From: JAWKWH01 sp963669415
GTDB taxonomy: Bacteria > Pseudomonadota > Alphaproteobacteria > Rhizobiales > Rhizobiaceae
Reading direction: 5' to 3'
Assembly: GCA_963669415.2 (NCBI GenBank)
Contig: CAXXPS010000002.1
Span: 992,001 to 1,056,000, forward strand
DNA: 64,000 nt
The notes under the pieces are model-generated. The model did not search any database, was not told the DNA's origin, and saw only the letters and a program-made list of their open reading frames with translations. A program made the position numbers and the translations under genes. Shown piece after piece: positions 8,408 to 17,036 of the stretch (positions within the stretch are counted from its first letter, which is position 1; each line of letters begins with the position of its first letter).

Positions 8408-9223
8408 ATGATCACCGACTGGGATGATGCCTATTCGGTCGGTATTTATATCCCGGGTGCGGAGGAGTATCCGGCAATGTGGGATGCGGAGGCGTCCTCG
8501 TTCCGAGCCATGCTGACGGCGGACAAGAGAGCCGAGCTTGATCTAAGTTATGGGGCTGGCGACCGAGAAACTTTCGACTTGTTCAAGCCCGACGGAAAGC
8601 CGCAAGGACTGATGGTATTCGTCCATGGCGGTTACTGGATGGAATTTTCGCCCAAATGGTTTTCGCACCTTGCCGCCGGTGCTGTCGAACGCGGATGGGC
8701 GGCGGTACTGCCCAGCTACGAGCTCGCTCCGAGGGCTGGAATCTCTTCGATCACCCAACAAATCGGACAGGCAATTGATGCGGCGGCTCGACGCATCTAT
8801 GGCCCAATCCACATCGCCGGTCACTCGGCGGGCGGGCATCTGGTCAGCCGCATGGCTTGCGCGGACAGCCCGTTGTCAGAAGCAACACGACAGCGGCTGA
8901 AGCGCGTCGTTTCGATCAGCGGACTGCATGATCTGCGGCCATTGTTGAAGACGGACATGAACCAAACCCTGAAACTTGACGAGACTGAAGCAAGGTCGGA
9001 AAGCGCGGCACTGAATTCACCATTGCGCGGACCAGGGATCGTCTGCTGGGTGGGCTCGGAGGAGCGGCCAGAATTTCTGCGCCAGAACGACCTGCTGGCC
9101 AATATCTGGACCGGGTTGGGTGCGGATATCTCGCTATATCACGATAACCACAAACATCATTTCGATGTCATTGAGGGGCTTGCAAAAGCGGACAGCCGGC
9201 TGACCGAGGCTTTGTTGGGATAG
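8408..9223 (+). CDS. Alpha/beta hydrolase, kynurenine-formamidase-like
   Basis: 271 residues, 9 bases after the monooxygenase gene. HGGYWMEFSPKWFSHLA supplies the oxyanion-hole HGG motif, and GHSAGGHLVSRMA supplies the nucleophile Ser. KHHFDVIEGL near the C-terminus supplies the catalytic His. This set matches the arylformamidase (BNA7/AFMID) and HSL-like esterase group. In tryptophan breakdown such an enzyme makes kynurenine, the precursor of anthranilate, so pairing with an aminobenzoyl-CoA enzyme is meaningful. No kynureninase or tryptophan dioxygenase is in the window. It could instead hydrolyse an intermediate of the CoA pathway. Confidence 0.7.
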   Translation: MITDWDDAYSVGIYIPGAEEYPAMWDAEASSFRAMLTADKRAELDLSYGAGDRETFDLFKPDGKPQGLMVFVHGGYWMEFSPKWFSHLAAGAVERGWAAVLPSYELAPRAGISSITQQIGQAIDAAARRIYGPIHIAGHSAGGHLVSRMACADSPLSEATRQRLKRVVSISGLHDLRPLLKTDMNQTLKLDETEARSESAALNSPLRGPGIVCWVGSEERPEFLRQNDLLANIWTGLGADISLYHDNHKHHFDVIEGLAKADSRLTEALLG

Positions 9224-9224
9224 C

Positions 9225-9629
9225 TTATCGGGCGGCCGGGATCGCCTCGATGATCACAAAGGCCTGGGCTAACGGAAAATCATCGGTGATCGTCAGGTGG
9301 ATCTGCGGTTCGTGGCCGACGATCATCATTTCCTCAAGCCTGATGAGAGCGCCTCCGGTCAAATTCATCGTCGGCTTGCCACCGGGCAGGTTGACCACGC
9401 CCATGTCACGCCAGAACACTCCCCGGGACAATCCGGTACCAAGCGCCTTGGAGCATGCTTCCTTTGCGGCGAAGCGCTTGGCATAAGATGCGGCCCGCTC
9501 CTTGCGCCTATCGGATTTTGCCTGTTCGATTTCAGTGAAGATCCTATTGGTGAACCGATCACCGAAGCGTTCCAAAGACCGTTCAATTCGGCGTATATCG
9601 ATCAGATCACTGCCAAGTCCGATAATCAT
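9225..9629 (-). CDS. acpS: Holo-[acyl-carrier-protein] synthase
   Basis: 134 residues. Transfers 4'-phosphopantetheine from CoA to the acyl carrier protein. The N-terminus MIIGLGSDLIDIRRIE has the Asp magnesium ligand, and KRFAAKEACSKALGTG is the second family motif with the catalytic Glu/Lys. The ATG at 9629 overlaps the stop of the DUF2062 gene (ATGA); longer in-frame starts lie inside that gene. It is the last gene of the rpoZ-rsh-pyrE-DUF2062-acpS order typical of this group, convergent with the hydrolase gene, one base away. Confidence 0.95.
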   Translation of the reverse strand: MIIGLGSDLIDIRRIERSLERFGDRFTNRIFTEIEQAKSDRRKERAASYAKRFAAKEACSKALGTGLSRGVFWRDMGVVNLPGGKPTMNLTGGALIRLEEMMIVGHEPQIHLTITDDFPLAQAFVIIEAIPAAR

Positions 9630-10231
9630 GAACCGGCTGCAGCTCCATTGAGCGGCGGCTGGCGGACGCTCTGGGCCTTCGCTCTGCGCCGGGCGCGATC
9701 TGCAAGCCGCTTGCGCCGTTGTTCCCGGAAGGTGCGGGCGGCTATACGGGTAAGCAGGTAAAACACGATCGCGGCTCCCACGCCCAGGGGGATCGAACCG
9801 ACTGTCATCGGCTTCAATATGGGATCCCACAACTGGGAAAATTCAAAATGTCTGAGCATGATGCCGACGGTCAATTCGTCCCCGGGTGTGTGCGGATCAT
9901 GGATTATGAACCTGCCGGTCTGCAGTGTTGCACCCCAGATGAAGGGAAATGTGATCGGATTCCCGATGGCAGTTCCGAAGGCCGACGCGATGACATTGCC
10001 TGCCATTGCCCACGCGACAATCGCGGCGATCACGAAGTGAAACCCGACGAACGGAGTGAAAGACGCGAAAACCCCGGCAGCCACGCCGGCTGCGATCGCA
10101 TGCGGTGTGGCGGTCAACCGCAAAACCCGCTTGACGAAATACTGCGCTGAGCGTCCGAACGATCGTCGCGGCCAGACGGCCGTACGGACCTTCTCCCAGA
10201 CATCTGCAGGTTTTCGTCGCCTGAACAGCAT
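9626..10231 (-). CDS. DUF2062 domain membrane protein
   Basis: About 201 residues starting MLFRRRKPADVW. It has a basic amphipathic N-terminus, then hydrophobic segments including GVAAGVFASFTPFVGFHFVIAAIVAW, followed by NPITFPFIWG, the conserved DUF2062 core. There is a further membrane segment near VGSIPLGVGAAIVFYLL and an Arg/Lys-rich tail. The start at 10231 is preferred because the alternative at 10321 adds a poorly hydrophobic leader. The function of DUF2062 proteins is unknown. It overlaps acpS by 4 bases and so is translated with it. Confidence 0.8.
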   Translation of the reverse strand: MLFRRRKPADVWEKVRTAVWPRRSFGRSAQYFVKRVLRLTATPHAIAAGVAAGVFASFTPFVGFHFVIAAIVAWAMAGNVIASAFGTAIGNPITFPFIWGATLQTGRFIIHDPHTPGDELTVGIMLRHFEFSQLWDPILKPMTVGSIPLGVGAAIVFYLLTRIAARTFREQRRKRLADRARRRAKAQSVRQPPLNGAAAGS

Positions 10232-10371
10232 TACACTTTCCAACACGAGCCGCCTTGCGCGGCCCCAACACACACCATCATAGCTCAACGATATTAAACA
10301 AAGATTGGCGTTTTCAGCCAAGTTGTCGATTATGCGCCTCCGCGAGGCATGCGCAAGTCCAAATCACTGGT

Positions 10372-10950
10372 TTACAAGCTTCGACTACCCGGCTTAACCG
10401 GCGGAATTGCGGCGAGTTCAGGGGGCAATTTGTCCGGCTCGTAGGCGGGAACCTTGTGCTCCGCCAACGAGATCAGTGGCACACCGACATCTGCTTCGCC
10501 TGCGGATCGATCGACAATGCAGCAGGCTGCAAGCACCTCAGCGCCAATCTCGCGCAAGCATTCGACGGTCTCCCGGATCGATAGTCCCGTTGTGACAATA
10601 TCCTCGACAATGACGACGCGTGATCCAGGCTCGATCTCAAATCGCCGCAGCTTGAACTCGCCCTTTTCGCGCTCGACCCAGATGGCGGGAACCTGCAGAT
10701 GCCGCGAGGTTTCATAGGCAGGAATGAGCCCTCCCACCGCCGGGCCGACGACATAGTCAATCTGGCCGGGTATCGAATCGCGTATTTTGGACGCCAGCGC
10801 GCTACAGAGTTTCTCGGTGTGATCGGCATGCATGAACACGCGCGCCTTTTGCAGGAAAATTGGGCTTCTGAGCCCCGATGTAAGAATAAAATGGCCTTCC
10901 AGCATCGCGCCACAATCGCGAAATACCTCCAACACCTCGTCCTTGGTCAT
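10372..10950 (-). CDS. pyrE: Orotate phosphoribosyltransferase
   Basis: 192 residues. Joins orotate to PRPP in pyrimidine synthesis. The PRPP loop VVIVEDIVTTGLSIRE is clear, with LTSGLRSPIFLQK and GPAVGGLIPAYE as further family signatures. A strong GGGGGGA lies just before the ATG at 10950, so the in-frame GTG at 10977, inside the end of rsh, is unlikely. It lies 13 bases after rsh. The canonical TTGGS of the PRPP loop reads TTGLS here. Confidence 0.95.
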   Translation of the reverse strand: MTKDEVLEVFRDCGAMLEGHFILTSGLRSPIFLQKARVFMHADHTEKLCSALASKIRDSIPGQIDYVVGPAVGGLIPAYETSRHLQVPAIWVEREKGEFKLRRFEIEPGSRVVIVEDIVTTGLSIRETVECLREIGAEVLAACCIVDRSAGEADVGVPLISLAEHKVPAYEPDKLPPELAAIPPVKPGSRSL

Positions 10951-10963
10951 GGTTCCCCCCTGT

Positions 10964-13201
10964 TTATCCGTTGACACGTTTCACTTCCGATATGATCTCA
11001 TTGTCTCGCAGCTGGGAAATGAGACGGTTGAGATGTTTCAGATCCCAGACTTCAAGATCGATCATCATTTCGGTGAAATCCGGCGCTGTGTTGATCATCG
11101 ACAACATGTGAATGTTGGCATCGTTCGCCGCGATGACCTGAGCGATGTCCGCAAGCGAACCCGGCTCGTTGATCGTAACCACCGAAATTCTGGCCGGAAA
11201 ACGCTCCCGGCTGTTTTCATCGATATCCCAACGGACATCTATCCAGCGGTCCGGTTGATCATCGAATGCTGTGAGGGCCGGCGATTGAATCGGATAGATC
11301 GTTATTCCCGCGCCTGGTTGCAGAATGCCAACGATGCGGTCTCCGGGCACGGCACCTTCTGCCGCAAAGCTGACCGGAAGATCGCCACTGATACCGCGAA
11401 TGGGAACTGCCGTTTCAGAGTTTGCTGCGCCCTTGGCAGCCTTTTTTCTACGAGAACGCCTTCCCGGAATTTGAAACAGCATTCCGGCTGCATTGCGCAA
11501 ATTGAACCAACCTTCGTCCCTGCTCTTCGGTGAAGGCGCTATGCGCTCATCCTTGTGATCGGGGAACACTGCCTTGATGACATCCGGTGAAGTCAGCTCC
11601 CCCCGACCAACGGCGGCCAGAACATCCTCGACATCTTTGCGGGCAAGCCTGTGAAGCACCTTCTTGATGACATCCGGTTTGTATTCGTGCCCCGAACGTT
11701 CAAACGCGCGTTCGAGAATTCGTTCGCCGAGACCCGAATACTGTTCGCGTATCGCTGCTTTGGAGGCTCTGCGGATTGCCGAGCGGGCTTTACCTGTCAC
11801 AACCACTGATTCCCAGGCAGCGGGCGGCACCTGATTGCTGGATCGGACGATCTCGACCTCGTCGCCGTTTTTCAGTTCCGTGACCAATGGCATCACCCGA
11901 CCATTGACCTTTGCGCCAACACAACTGTCGCCAACATCGGTGTGAACGGCGTAGGCAAAATCGATTGGGGTCGCCCCGCGCGGCAACGCAATCAGCCGGC
12001 CTTTCGGGGTAAAGCAGAACACCTGGTCCTGAAACAGTTCCAACTTGGTGTTTTCCAGAAAATCCTCGGGATTGTCGCCTTCCGACAATGCCTCGATTGT
12101 CTGCCTGAGCCAGGCGTAGGCATTGGTGTCCTTGGAGACCGCATGGCTGGCACCGTTAACAGCGCCATTGAAGTCCTTGTAAATTGAATGGGCGGCGACA
12201 CCGTATTCCGCGATCCGGTGCATCTCGCGCGTTCGGATCTGCAATTCGACCCGCTGCCGGGATGGACCAACAATTGTCGTGTGAATGGAGCGGTAATCGT
12301 TCTGCTTCGGTGTGGAAATGTAGTCTTTGAAGCGGCCCGGCACCATCGACCAGGTGGTGTGGATTGCGTGTAGCGCGCGGTAACAATCCTCCACTGTCTC
12401 TACGATGATCCGAAATCCGAATATGTCGGACAACTGTTCAAAAGAAAGCGCCTTGGCTTCCATTTTCCGGAAAACCGAGAACGGCTTTTTTTGCCGGCTG
12501 GTCACCTGGGCCGCGATCCCGTGTTCTGCAAACAATTCCTTCAACGCGTCTTCGATCCGGTTGATCACATCCCGGTTCTGTTCCAGAACATCTTCAAGAC
12601 GGGTTGTGACCGTGTGATAGGCATCCGGATTGATGTGCATGAAGGCCAGCTTCTCCAGCTCCTCGCGCATATCCTGCATGCCCATGCGCCCGGCAAGAGG
12701 CGCGTAGATCTCCATTGTTTCCTCGGCGATGCGCTGCCTCTTTGCAGGGGGTACGTGATCCAGCGTACGCATGTTGTGCAGCCGATCGGCCAGTTTTACC
12801 AACAGGACGCGGACATCCTGCGAGATGGCGAGCAAAAGTTTGCGAAGGTTCTCCGCTTGCTCGGCCTTTTTGGAAACAAGATCGAGTTTCTTCAGCTTGG
12901 TGAGACCATCGACGAGCTCGCCAATCTCCGGGCCGAACATGTCGTCAATCTCGTGACGGGTTGCGTCGGTATCTTCAATGGTGTCGTGCAGCAGGGCGAT
13001 CGCTATGGTCGCCTCGTCAAGATGCATGTCGGTGAGGATGGCGGCCACTTCCAGCGGATGTGAAAAATATGGGTCGCCAGAGGCTCTCTTCTGGTGGCCA
13101 TGTTTTTGCATGGCATATACGTAGGCCTTGTTGAGCAAAGCCTCATTGACGTCAGGCTTGTAGCGTTGAACACGCTCAACAAGCTCATACTGACGCATCA
13201 T
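10964..13201 (-). CDS. rsh: Bifunctional (p)ppGpp synthetase/hydrolase (RSH)
   Basis: 745 residues, full length for the single Rsh of alphaproteobacteria, which makes and degrades the stringent alarmone. Order: HD hydrolase (about 25-180; HPLEVAAIL and HDTIEDT), synthetase (about 230-370; FRDYISTPKQNDYRSIHT-type GRFKDY...YRSIH region), TGS (about 395-455; FTPKGRLIALPRGATPIDFAYAVH), and a C-terminal ACT domain (VVTINEPGSLADIAQVI). The intact HD motif predicts active hydrolase, unlike gammaproteobacterial RelA. It sits between rpoZ and pyrE. Confidence 0.95.
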   Translation of the reverse strand: MMRQYELVERVQRYKPDVNEALLNKAYVYAMQKHGHQKRASGDPYFSHPLEVAAILTDMHLDEATIAIALLHDTIEDTDATRHEIDDMFGPEIGELVDGLTKLKKLDLVSKKAEQAENLRKLLLAISQDVRVLLVKLADRLHNMRTLDHVPPAKRQRIAEETMEIYAPLAGRMGMQDMREELEKLAFMHINPDAYHTVTTRLEDVLEQNRDVINRIEDALKELFAEHGIAAQVTSRQKKPFSVFRKMEAKALSFEQLSDIFGFRIIVETVEDCYRALHAIHTTWSMVPGRFKDYISTPKQNDYRSIHTTIVGPSRQRVELQIRTREMHRIAEYGVAAHSIYKDFNGAVNGASHAVSKDTNAYAWLRQTIEALSEGDNPEDFLENTKLELFQDQVFCFTPKGRLIALPRGATPIDFAYAVHTDVGDSCVGAKVNGRVMPLVTELKNGDEVEIVRSSNQVPPAAWESVVVTGKARSAIRRASKAAIREQYSGLGERILERAFERSGHEYKPDVIKKVLHRLARKDVEDVLAAVGRGELTSPDVIKAVFPDHKDERIAPSPKSRDEGWFNLRNAAGMLFQIPGRRSRRKKAAKGAANSETAVPIRGISGDLPVSFAAEGAVPGDRIVGILQPGAGITIYPIQSPALTAFDDQPDRWIDVRWDIDENSRERFPARISVVTINEPGSLADIAQVIAANDANIHMLSMINTAPDFTEMMIDLEVWDLKHLNRLISQLRDNEIISEVKRVNG

Positions 13202-13235
13202 GGGCGATTCTCCGGGCGAACATCCAAAACAAATT

Positions 13236-13266
13236 GGGGCGTACCGCCACTATTGCGATACGCCCC
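13236..13266 (-). terminator. Hairpin between rpoZ and rsh
   Basis: Perfect 8-base arms GGGGCGTA/TACGCCCC with a 15-base loop. On the minus strand it is followed by AATTTGTTTT, a moderately T-rich run. It probably ends or attenuates rpoZ transcription before rsh, 35 bases upstream of the rsh start. Confidence 0.6.
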
Positions 13267-13317
13267 ATCAAATACCATGAAAAATTGCGCCGGAAAGCGC
13301 TGTCTGGCGTCAGGATT

Positions 13318-13710
13318 CTAGAAATCGTCGCTTTTTTCCGGCGGTACCAGACCCTCAATGCCGGCGAGGAGCTCGTCCTCTGACATGCGATCGAACGAAA
13401 CTGCCTCAGGCGCATCCACGACCTCTTCAGCCTCGACCTCTGCGATTGTCTCAATCAGGTCGTCCGCCTCCGGCTCATCCACCTCGACATGCCGCTGCAG
13501 CGAGTGGATCAAGTCTTCCTTCAGATCGCCAGGAGACAGGGTCTCATCTGCTATCTCTCTCAACGCCACGACCGGATTTTTGTCGTTGTCACGCTCCACC
13601 GTAATCTCTGCGCCTTGAGAGACTTGCCGGGCGCGATGTCCGGCCAGAAGTACCAAGTCAAATCGATTGTCTACTTTGTCGATGCAGTCTTCGACGGTTA
13701 CGCGGGCCAT
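13318..13710 (-). CDS. rpoZ: RNA polymerase omega subunit
   Basis: 130 residues. MARVTVEDCIDKVDNRFDL and LLAGHRARQVSQGA are the conserved omega core (residues 1-35), and NPVVALREIAD is the second motif. The long acidic C-terminal extension (from about residue 70) is usual in alphaproteobacteria. It is followed by rsh, as in other Hyphomicrobiales. Confidence 0.97.
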   Translation of the reverse strand: MARVTVEDCIDKVDNRFDLVLLAGHRARQVSQGAEITVERDNDKNPVVALREIADETLSPGDLKEDLIHSLQRHVEVDEPEADDLIETIAEVEAEEVVDAPEAVSFDRMSEDELLAGIEGLVPPEKSDDF

Positions 13711-13991
13711 GCTTGCGCCCCTTTCGTGCCGGGATGTTCAGGAAATCGAGCGCGTCCATACCCCGAATGAACCGGTAATTCAAGCATAATTGGATGCGTA
13801 AAGCGGCCAATTGCGTGCCGCAAACAGCAGTTCTGCTGAAGTGAGTTTTCAGTAATCGGAAGATCAATTGTTACGCGGTACGCTTGGATTCTCGGCTGAT
13901 GGGAGGTATTCTGGCAGCGCGCACCTGCCAAACGCATTACTGGGCCGCGCCAAATTTTTTGAATTAGCTATTCTGTTTGGGAAATTGCCAG

Positions 13992-14576
13992 ATGTTTGAT
14001 CCGCGAGAAAAGATTGCACTTTTCATAGACGGCGCGAATTTATACGCTGCATCGAAATCTCTGAACTTCGACATCGATTACCGCAAGCTTCTGAAAAGCT
14101 TTCAGAAACGCGGCTACCTGTTACGGGCTTACTATTACACGGCCCTAGTCGAGGACCAGGAGTACTCCTCCATTCGCCCGCTAATCGACTGGTTGGACTA
14201 CAATGGCTACAAGGTTGTCACCAAACCGGCCAAGGAATTCACCGACGCGGCGGGAAGGCGCAAGATCAAAGGCAACATGGATATCGAACTGACCATCGAT
14301 GCCATGGAATTGTCTGACGTTGTGGATCATTACGTTATCTTTTCCGGTGATGGGGATTTCCGCTCGCTTGTCGAAGCCCTGCAACGCAGGGGACGAAAAG
14401 TGTCGGTGGTTTCGACGATGCAATCGCAACCGCCGATGATTTCTGACGATCTGCGCCGCCAAGCCGATCATTTCGTCGATTTGTCAACCTTGAAGAGCGA
14501 GGTTGGCCGCGATCCGTCGGAGCGCCCACCCCGCCGCGACGATGAAGAAGATGAGTACGGCGAAGACGATTATTGA
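13992..14576 (+). CDS. NYN domain (LabA/DUF88-like) putative ribonuclease
   Basis: 194 residues starting MFDPREK. The PIN-like NYN fold shows its acidic site: FIDGANLY (first Asp), KGNMDIELTIDAM (central Asp) and FSGDGDFRSLVEALQRRG (GDxD). The C-terminus is a very acidic tail (DDEEDEYGEDDY). Such proteins are thought to be metal-dependent RNases acting on structured RNA. It is divergent from rpoZ; the 281-base gap between them holds both promoters and no other gene I can support. Its stop overlaps the next start by one base. Confidence 0.85.
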   Translation: MFDPREKIALFIDGANLYAASKSLNFDIDYRKLLKSFQKRGYLLRAYYYTALVEDQEYSSIRPLIDWLDYNGYKVVTKPAKEFTDAAGRRKIKGNMDIELTIDAMELSDVVDHYVIFSGDGDFRSLVEALQRRGRKVSVVSTMQSQPPMISDDLRRQADHFVDLSTLKSEVGRDPSERPPRRDDEEDEYGEDDY

Positions 14577-15241
14577 TGTTTCCGCCATTGCATGATGCCG
14601 ATCCTCCGCGCGGCTGCACGCTTTGTCCCAGGCTACACGACTTCATCGACAGTTGGCGGGCCAAGGAGCCATCGTGGCATAATGACCCGGTGCCGACACT
14701 CTGCCCACCGGACGGAGATGCGGCGGTCAGATTTCTGATCGTTGGACTTGCACCCGGATTGCGGGGGGCCAATCGAACCGGCCGGCCGTTCACCGGCGAC
14801 TTTGCGGGTGACCTGCTTTATTCGACGCTTGACCGCTTTGGATTTTCGCGCGGCGAGTTCAATGCGCGGGCCGACGATGGTGTCGAATTGCATGAGACGG
14901 CAATTACCAACGCCGTTCGGTGTGTTCCGCCTGAAAACAAACCCGTTGGCGCCGAGATCAATATGTGCCGCGGGTTTTTGATGCAGACAATCGGCAGATT
15001 TTCAAACCTTCAAGCAGTTCTCACTCTTGGCACGATTGCACATCAGTCGACCGTGCGTGCGCTGGGTTTGAAAGTGAAGGAGTTGCCGTTTTCCCATGGC
15101 GACAAACAGAATGCCAACGGATTGGCATTGTTTTCCAGCTACCACTGTTCCCGTTACAACACCAATACCGGAAGGCTGACAGAAGAGATGTTTGTTGATG
15201 TGTTTGCCTCAGTCCGAGCGTTCCTGAACGACAACAGGTAG
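14576..15241 (+). CDS. Uracil-DNA glycosylase, family 5 (UDGb) type
   Basis: 221 residues. Removes uracil and related lesions from DNA. CTLCPRL near the N-terminus starts the Fe-S cluster ligand set, and further Cys occur at TNAVRCVPP and NMCRGFL. GLAPGLRGANRTGRPFTGD is the catalytic loop of family 4/5 enzymes; the GLAPG form lacks the acidic residue of families 1 and 4, as in family 5. SSYHCSRYNTNTGRLT is the DNA intercalation loop. The ATG at 14576 overlaps the NYN stop (TGATG), so translation is coupled. Confidence 0.85.
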   Translation: MFPPLHDADPPRGCTLCPRLHDFIDSWRAKEPSWHNDPVPTLCPPDGDAAVRFLIVGLAPGLRGANRTGRPFTGDFAGDLLYSTLDRFGFSRGEFNARADDGVELHETAITNAVRCVPPENKPVGAEINMCRGFLMQTIGRFSNLQAVLTLGTIAHQSTVRALGLKVKELPFSHGDKQNANGLALFSSYHCSRYNTNTGRLTEEMFVDVFASVRAFLNDNR

Positions 15242-15251
15242 CCAGGTGCAC

Positions 15252-16013
15252 TCACACAAAGATCGCGCATGTAAGTCTCTCTGCAGCTGATTTCAGCATC
15301 GCGACATCTTTAACAGCTTCATCCAGCGAAATGCGCTGCGTTGGACCGTGATAGGCAAGTGCTGCGAAGAACCGGCCGGACGGATCCGTGACAGGAACGG
15401 CAATTGCGACCATTCCTTCCATGAATTCCTCGCGATCAAGCGCATAGCCCTGCTCGGAGATTTCCTCCAGTTCGCTCATCAGTCCTTCCGATTTGTCACG
15501 CGTATTGGAAGTCAGCTTTTCCAACTCAATACTGTTGACCATGGCCTTGCGGGCAGCCGGTTTCAAGCTTGCCAAAAAGGTTTTGCCGCTGGCGGTACAA
15601 TGAAACGGCACATGAGAGCCGATCGGTAGCTGAATTCGAAACGGCCAGTCCGTTTCCACCCTGTCCATATAGGTCATCCCCTTGTCATCGGGCACGACGA
15701 AATTCACCGTCTCGCGCACCCTCTTCGCCACATCAACGAGTATTTGATGACGAGCGACATGATATCTGGACGCAAACAGGACGCCCGATGCCAACTGCCG
15801 CAACCGCCGGCTTGGACGCAGTCGCTTTCGGTCAGTGTCAGGAACCAGATATCCCTCTGCCGTCAGTGTCGCGCAGAGTCTGTGAACGGTCTGCTTGGGT
15901 AGCCCCAGTTCACGGTTGATCTCGGTAGGTGTCATCGGGCTATCGGAATTGCCCAGCACTTCCAGAATGCGCAACGTTCGCAGGTTTGTCGGTATCCGGC
16001 CGTTTTCTTCCAT
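15252..16013 (-). CDS. IclR family transcriptional regulator
   Basis: 253 residues from MEENGR, preceded by AAGGA nine bases upstream; an in-frame ATG at 16031 has no SD. The winged helix-turn-helix is at residues about 8-75 (MTPTEINRELGLPKQTVHRLC) and the IclR effector domain follows (GSHVPFHCTASGKTFLA, EGMVAIAVPV). It is divergent from the terC-like gene and TRAP transporter genes, so control of the TRAP operon is the obvious inference. Confidence 0.85.
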   Translation of the reverse strand: MEENGRIPTNLRTLRILEVLGNSDSPMTPTEINRELGLPKQTVHRLCATLTAEGYLVPDTDRKRLRPSRRLRQLASGVLFASRYHVARHQILVDVAKRVRETVNFVVPDDKGMTYMDRVETDWPFRIQLPIGSHVPFHCTASGKTFLASLKPAARKAMVNSIELEKLTSNTRDKSEGLMSELEEISEQGYALDREEFMEGMVAIAVPVTDPSGRFFAALAYHGPTQRISLDEAVKDVAMLKSAAERLTCAIFV

Positions 16014-16109
16014 AAAATCCCATCCTTGCATAACGGCGGAAGCCCATCGGCTCCCGATGGCACATAAATTCCGCTTGTGTCAAAGCAGTCTTTATGCTCT
16101 TATCGCATA

Positions 16110-16130
16110 AATGAGATAAAAAGTCTCATT
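16110..16130. promoter_or_regulatory. Inverted repeat AATGAGA-N7-TCTCATT, candidate IclR operator
   Basis: Perfect 7-base arms with loop TAAAAAG in the AT-rich region between the divergent IclR and TerC-like genes, followed by TTTT. It could be the IclR operator, or a weak intrinsic terminator on the plus strand. Its position close upstream of the regulator start favours an operator. Confidence 0.4.
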
Positions 16131-16245
16131 TTTTGACAATTGACGATCCCACGGTTGAGTGGCGGGTTGCGAACGGTTCGCTCGGACAGATGACATCGAT
16201 CTACCATGTCACGGAGGTGCCCGAGATGATCCTGGAGGATATCGC

Positions 16246-16878
16246 ATGAGTTTTGCGGGGACGCTCGATATCCTCCAAATCATCTTTGCCGACATCATTC
16301 TGTCTGGCGACAATGCGTTGATAATCGGCATGGCGGCAGCCGGGCTGTCGCCTGAACTGCGCAAGAAAGCGATCTTTCTCGGGATGGCGTTGGCCGCATT
16401 GCTGAGGATCATTTTTGCGATTGCGGCTGTCTACCTTCTGGCTATTCCCGGCATTTTGTTTTTCGGTGGCCTGTTATTGTGTTGGGTTTGCTGGCGGTTC
16501 TACCAGGAACTCGCGGCACACGTTCCCCAGGAAGCCGAAGCAACGCTTGTTGCAAAGGGATACCAAGGGCCGCCTCGCAAGCAACTTTACGATGCGCTTA
16601 TCACCATAACCGTGGCCGACGTTTCCATGTCGATCGACAATGTCGTCGCGGTTGCTGCAATCGCCCGTGACGATACGACGTTGCTTGTTTTCGGTCTCGC
16701 ATTGGCAATCGCGCTCATGGCGTTTTTCGCCACCATGATCATGCATGTCATGACCCGCTATCCATGGCTGTCCTGGGCGGGGCTATTCTTCCTCGTTTAT
16801 CTGTCGCTTGACATGCTCTACGACGGCTGGCCGCAAGTGGCCAAGATGCTCAATTTGCCGGGGGCTTCGATGCTGTGA
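16246..16878 (+). CDS. TerC family integral membrane protein (YjbE-like)
   Basis: 210 residues, with GGAGG at 16234-16238 deciding the ATG at 16246. Seven or so membrane helices carry the two conserved acidic motifs ADIILSGDNALIIGMA and TVADVSMSIDNVVAVAAIA, which line the metal path in TerC proteins. Members export or handle Mn2+ or other cations and can metalate exported enzymes. The 158 bases to dctP downstream may carry a separate promoter. I checked the leader for a yybP-ykoY-type Mn riboswitch and saw no convincing one. Confidence 0.85.
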   Translation: MSFAGTLDILQIIFADIILSGDNALIIGMAAAGLSPELRKKAIFLGMALAALLRIIFAIAAVYLLAIPGILFFGGLLLCWVCWRFYQELAAHVPQEAEATLVAKGYQGPPRKQLYDALITITVADVSMSIDNVVAVAAIARDDTTLLVFGLALAIALMAFFATMIMHVMTRYPWLSWAGLFFLVYLSLDMLYDGWPQVAKMLNLPGASML

Positions 16879-17036
16879 TGATGCCGGCACAAAGGATTCA
16901 GATGATGACAGCGGAAAGGGAGCCGCCATCCAGGCATCTGATGCAACAGCTTTCAAAGAGAAATACCTGCGGAGCGCGATGCTCATATCTTCTGAAAGCT
17001 CAAATTGGACTAACCACTGAAACCCGGGAGGAATGA

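Noticed and set aside
10332..10352. Imperfect GCCTC/GAGGC stem downstream of pyrE
   Set aside because: Short arms with a bulge and no T-run; not strong enough to call a terminator.
10832..11533. Long plus-strand open frame (233 codons) opposite rsh
   Set aside because: It lies antisense to the ACT/TGS end of a well-conserved rsh gene and shows no recognisable family or SD; it is a shadow of a GC-rich coding region.
12491..13063. Plus-strand open frame of 190 codons opposite rsh
   Set aside because: It is entirely inside the HD and synthetase coding region on the other strand and has no family resemblance.
13827..13840. Palindrome CAGCAGTTCTGCTG upstream of rpoZ
   Set aside because: It is perfect, but no known regulator motif is matched and it could arise by chance in the 281-base divergent gap.
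16131..16245. Possible manganese (yybP-ykoY) riboswitch before the terC-like gene
   Set aside because: TerC genes often have one, but I could not find the conserved loop sequences.
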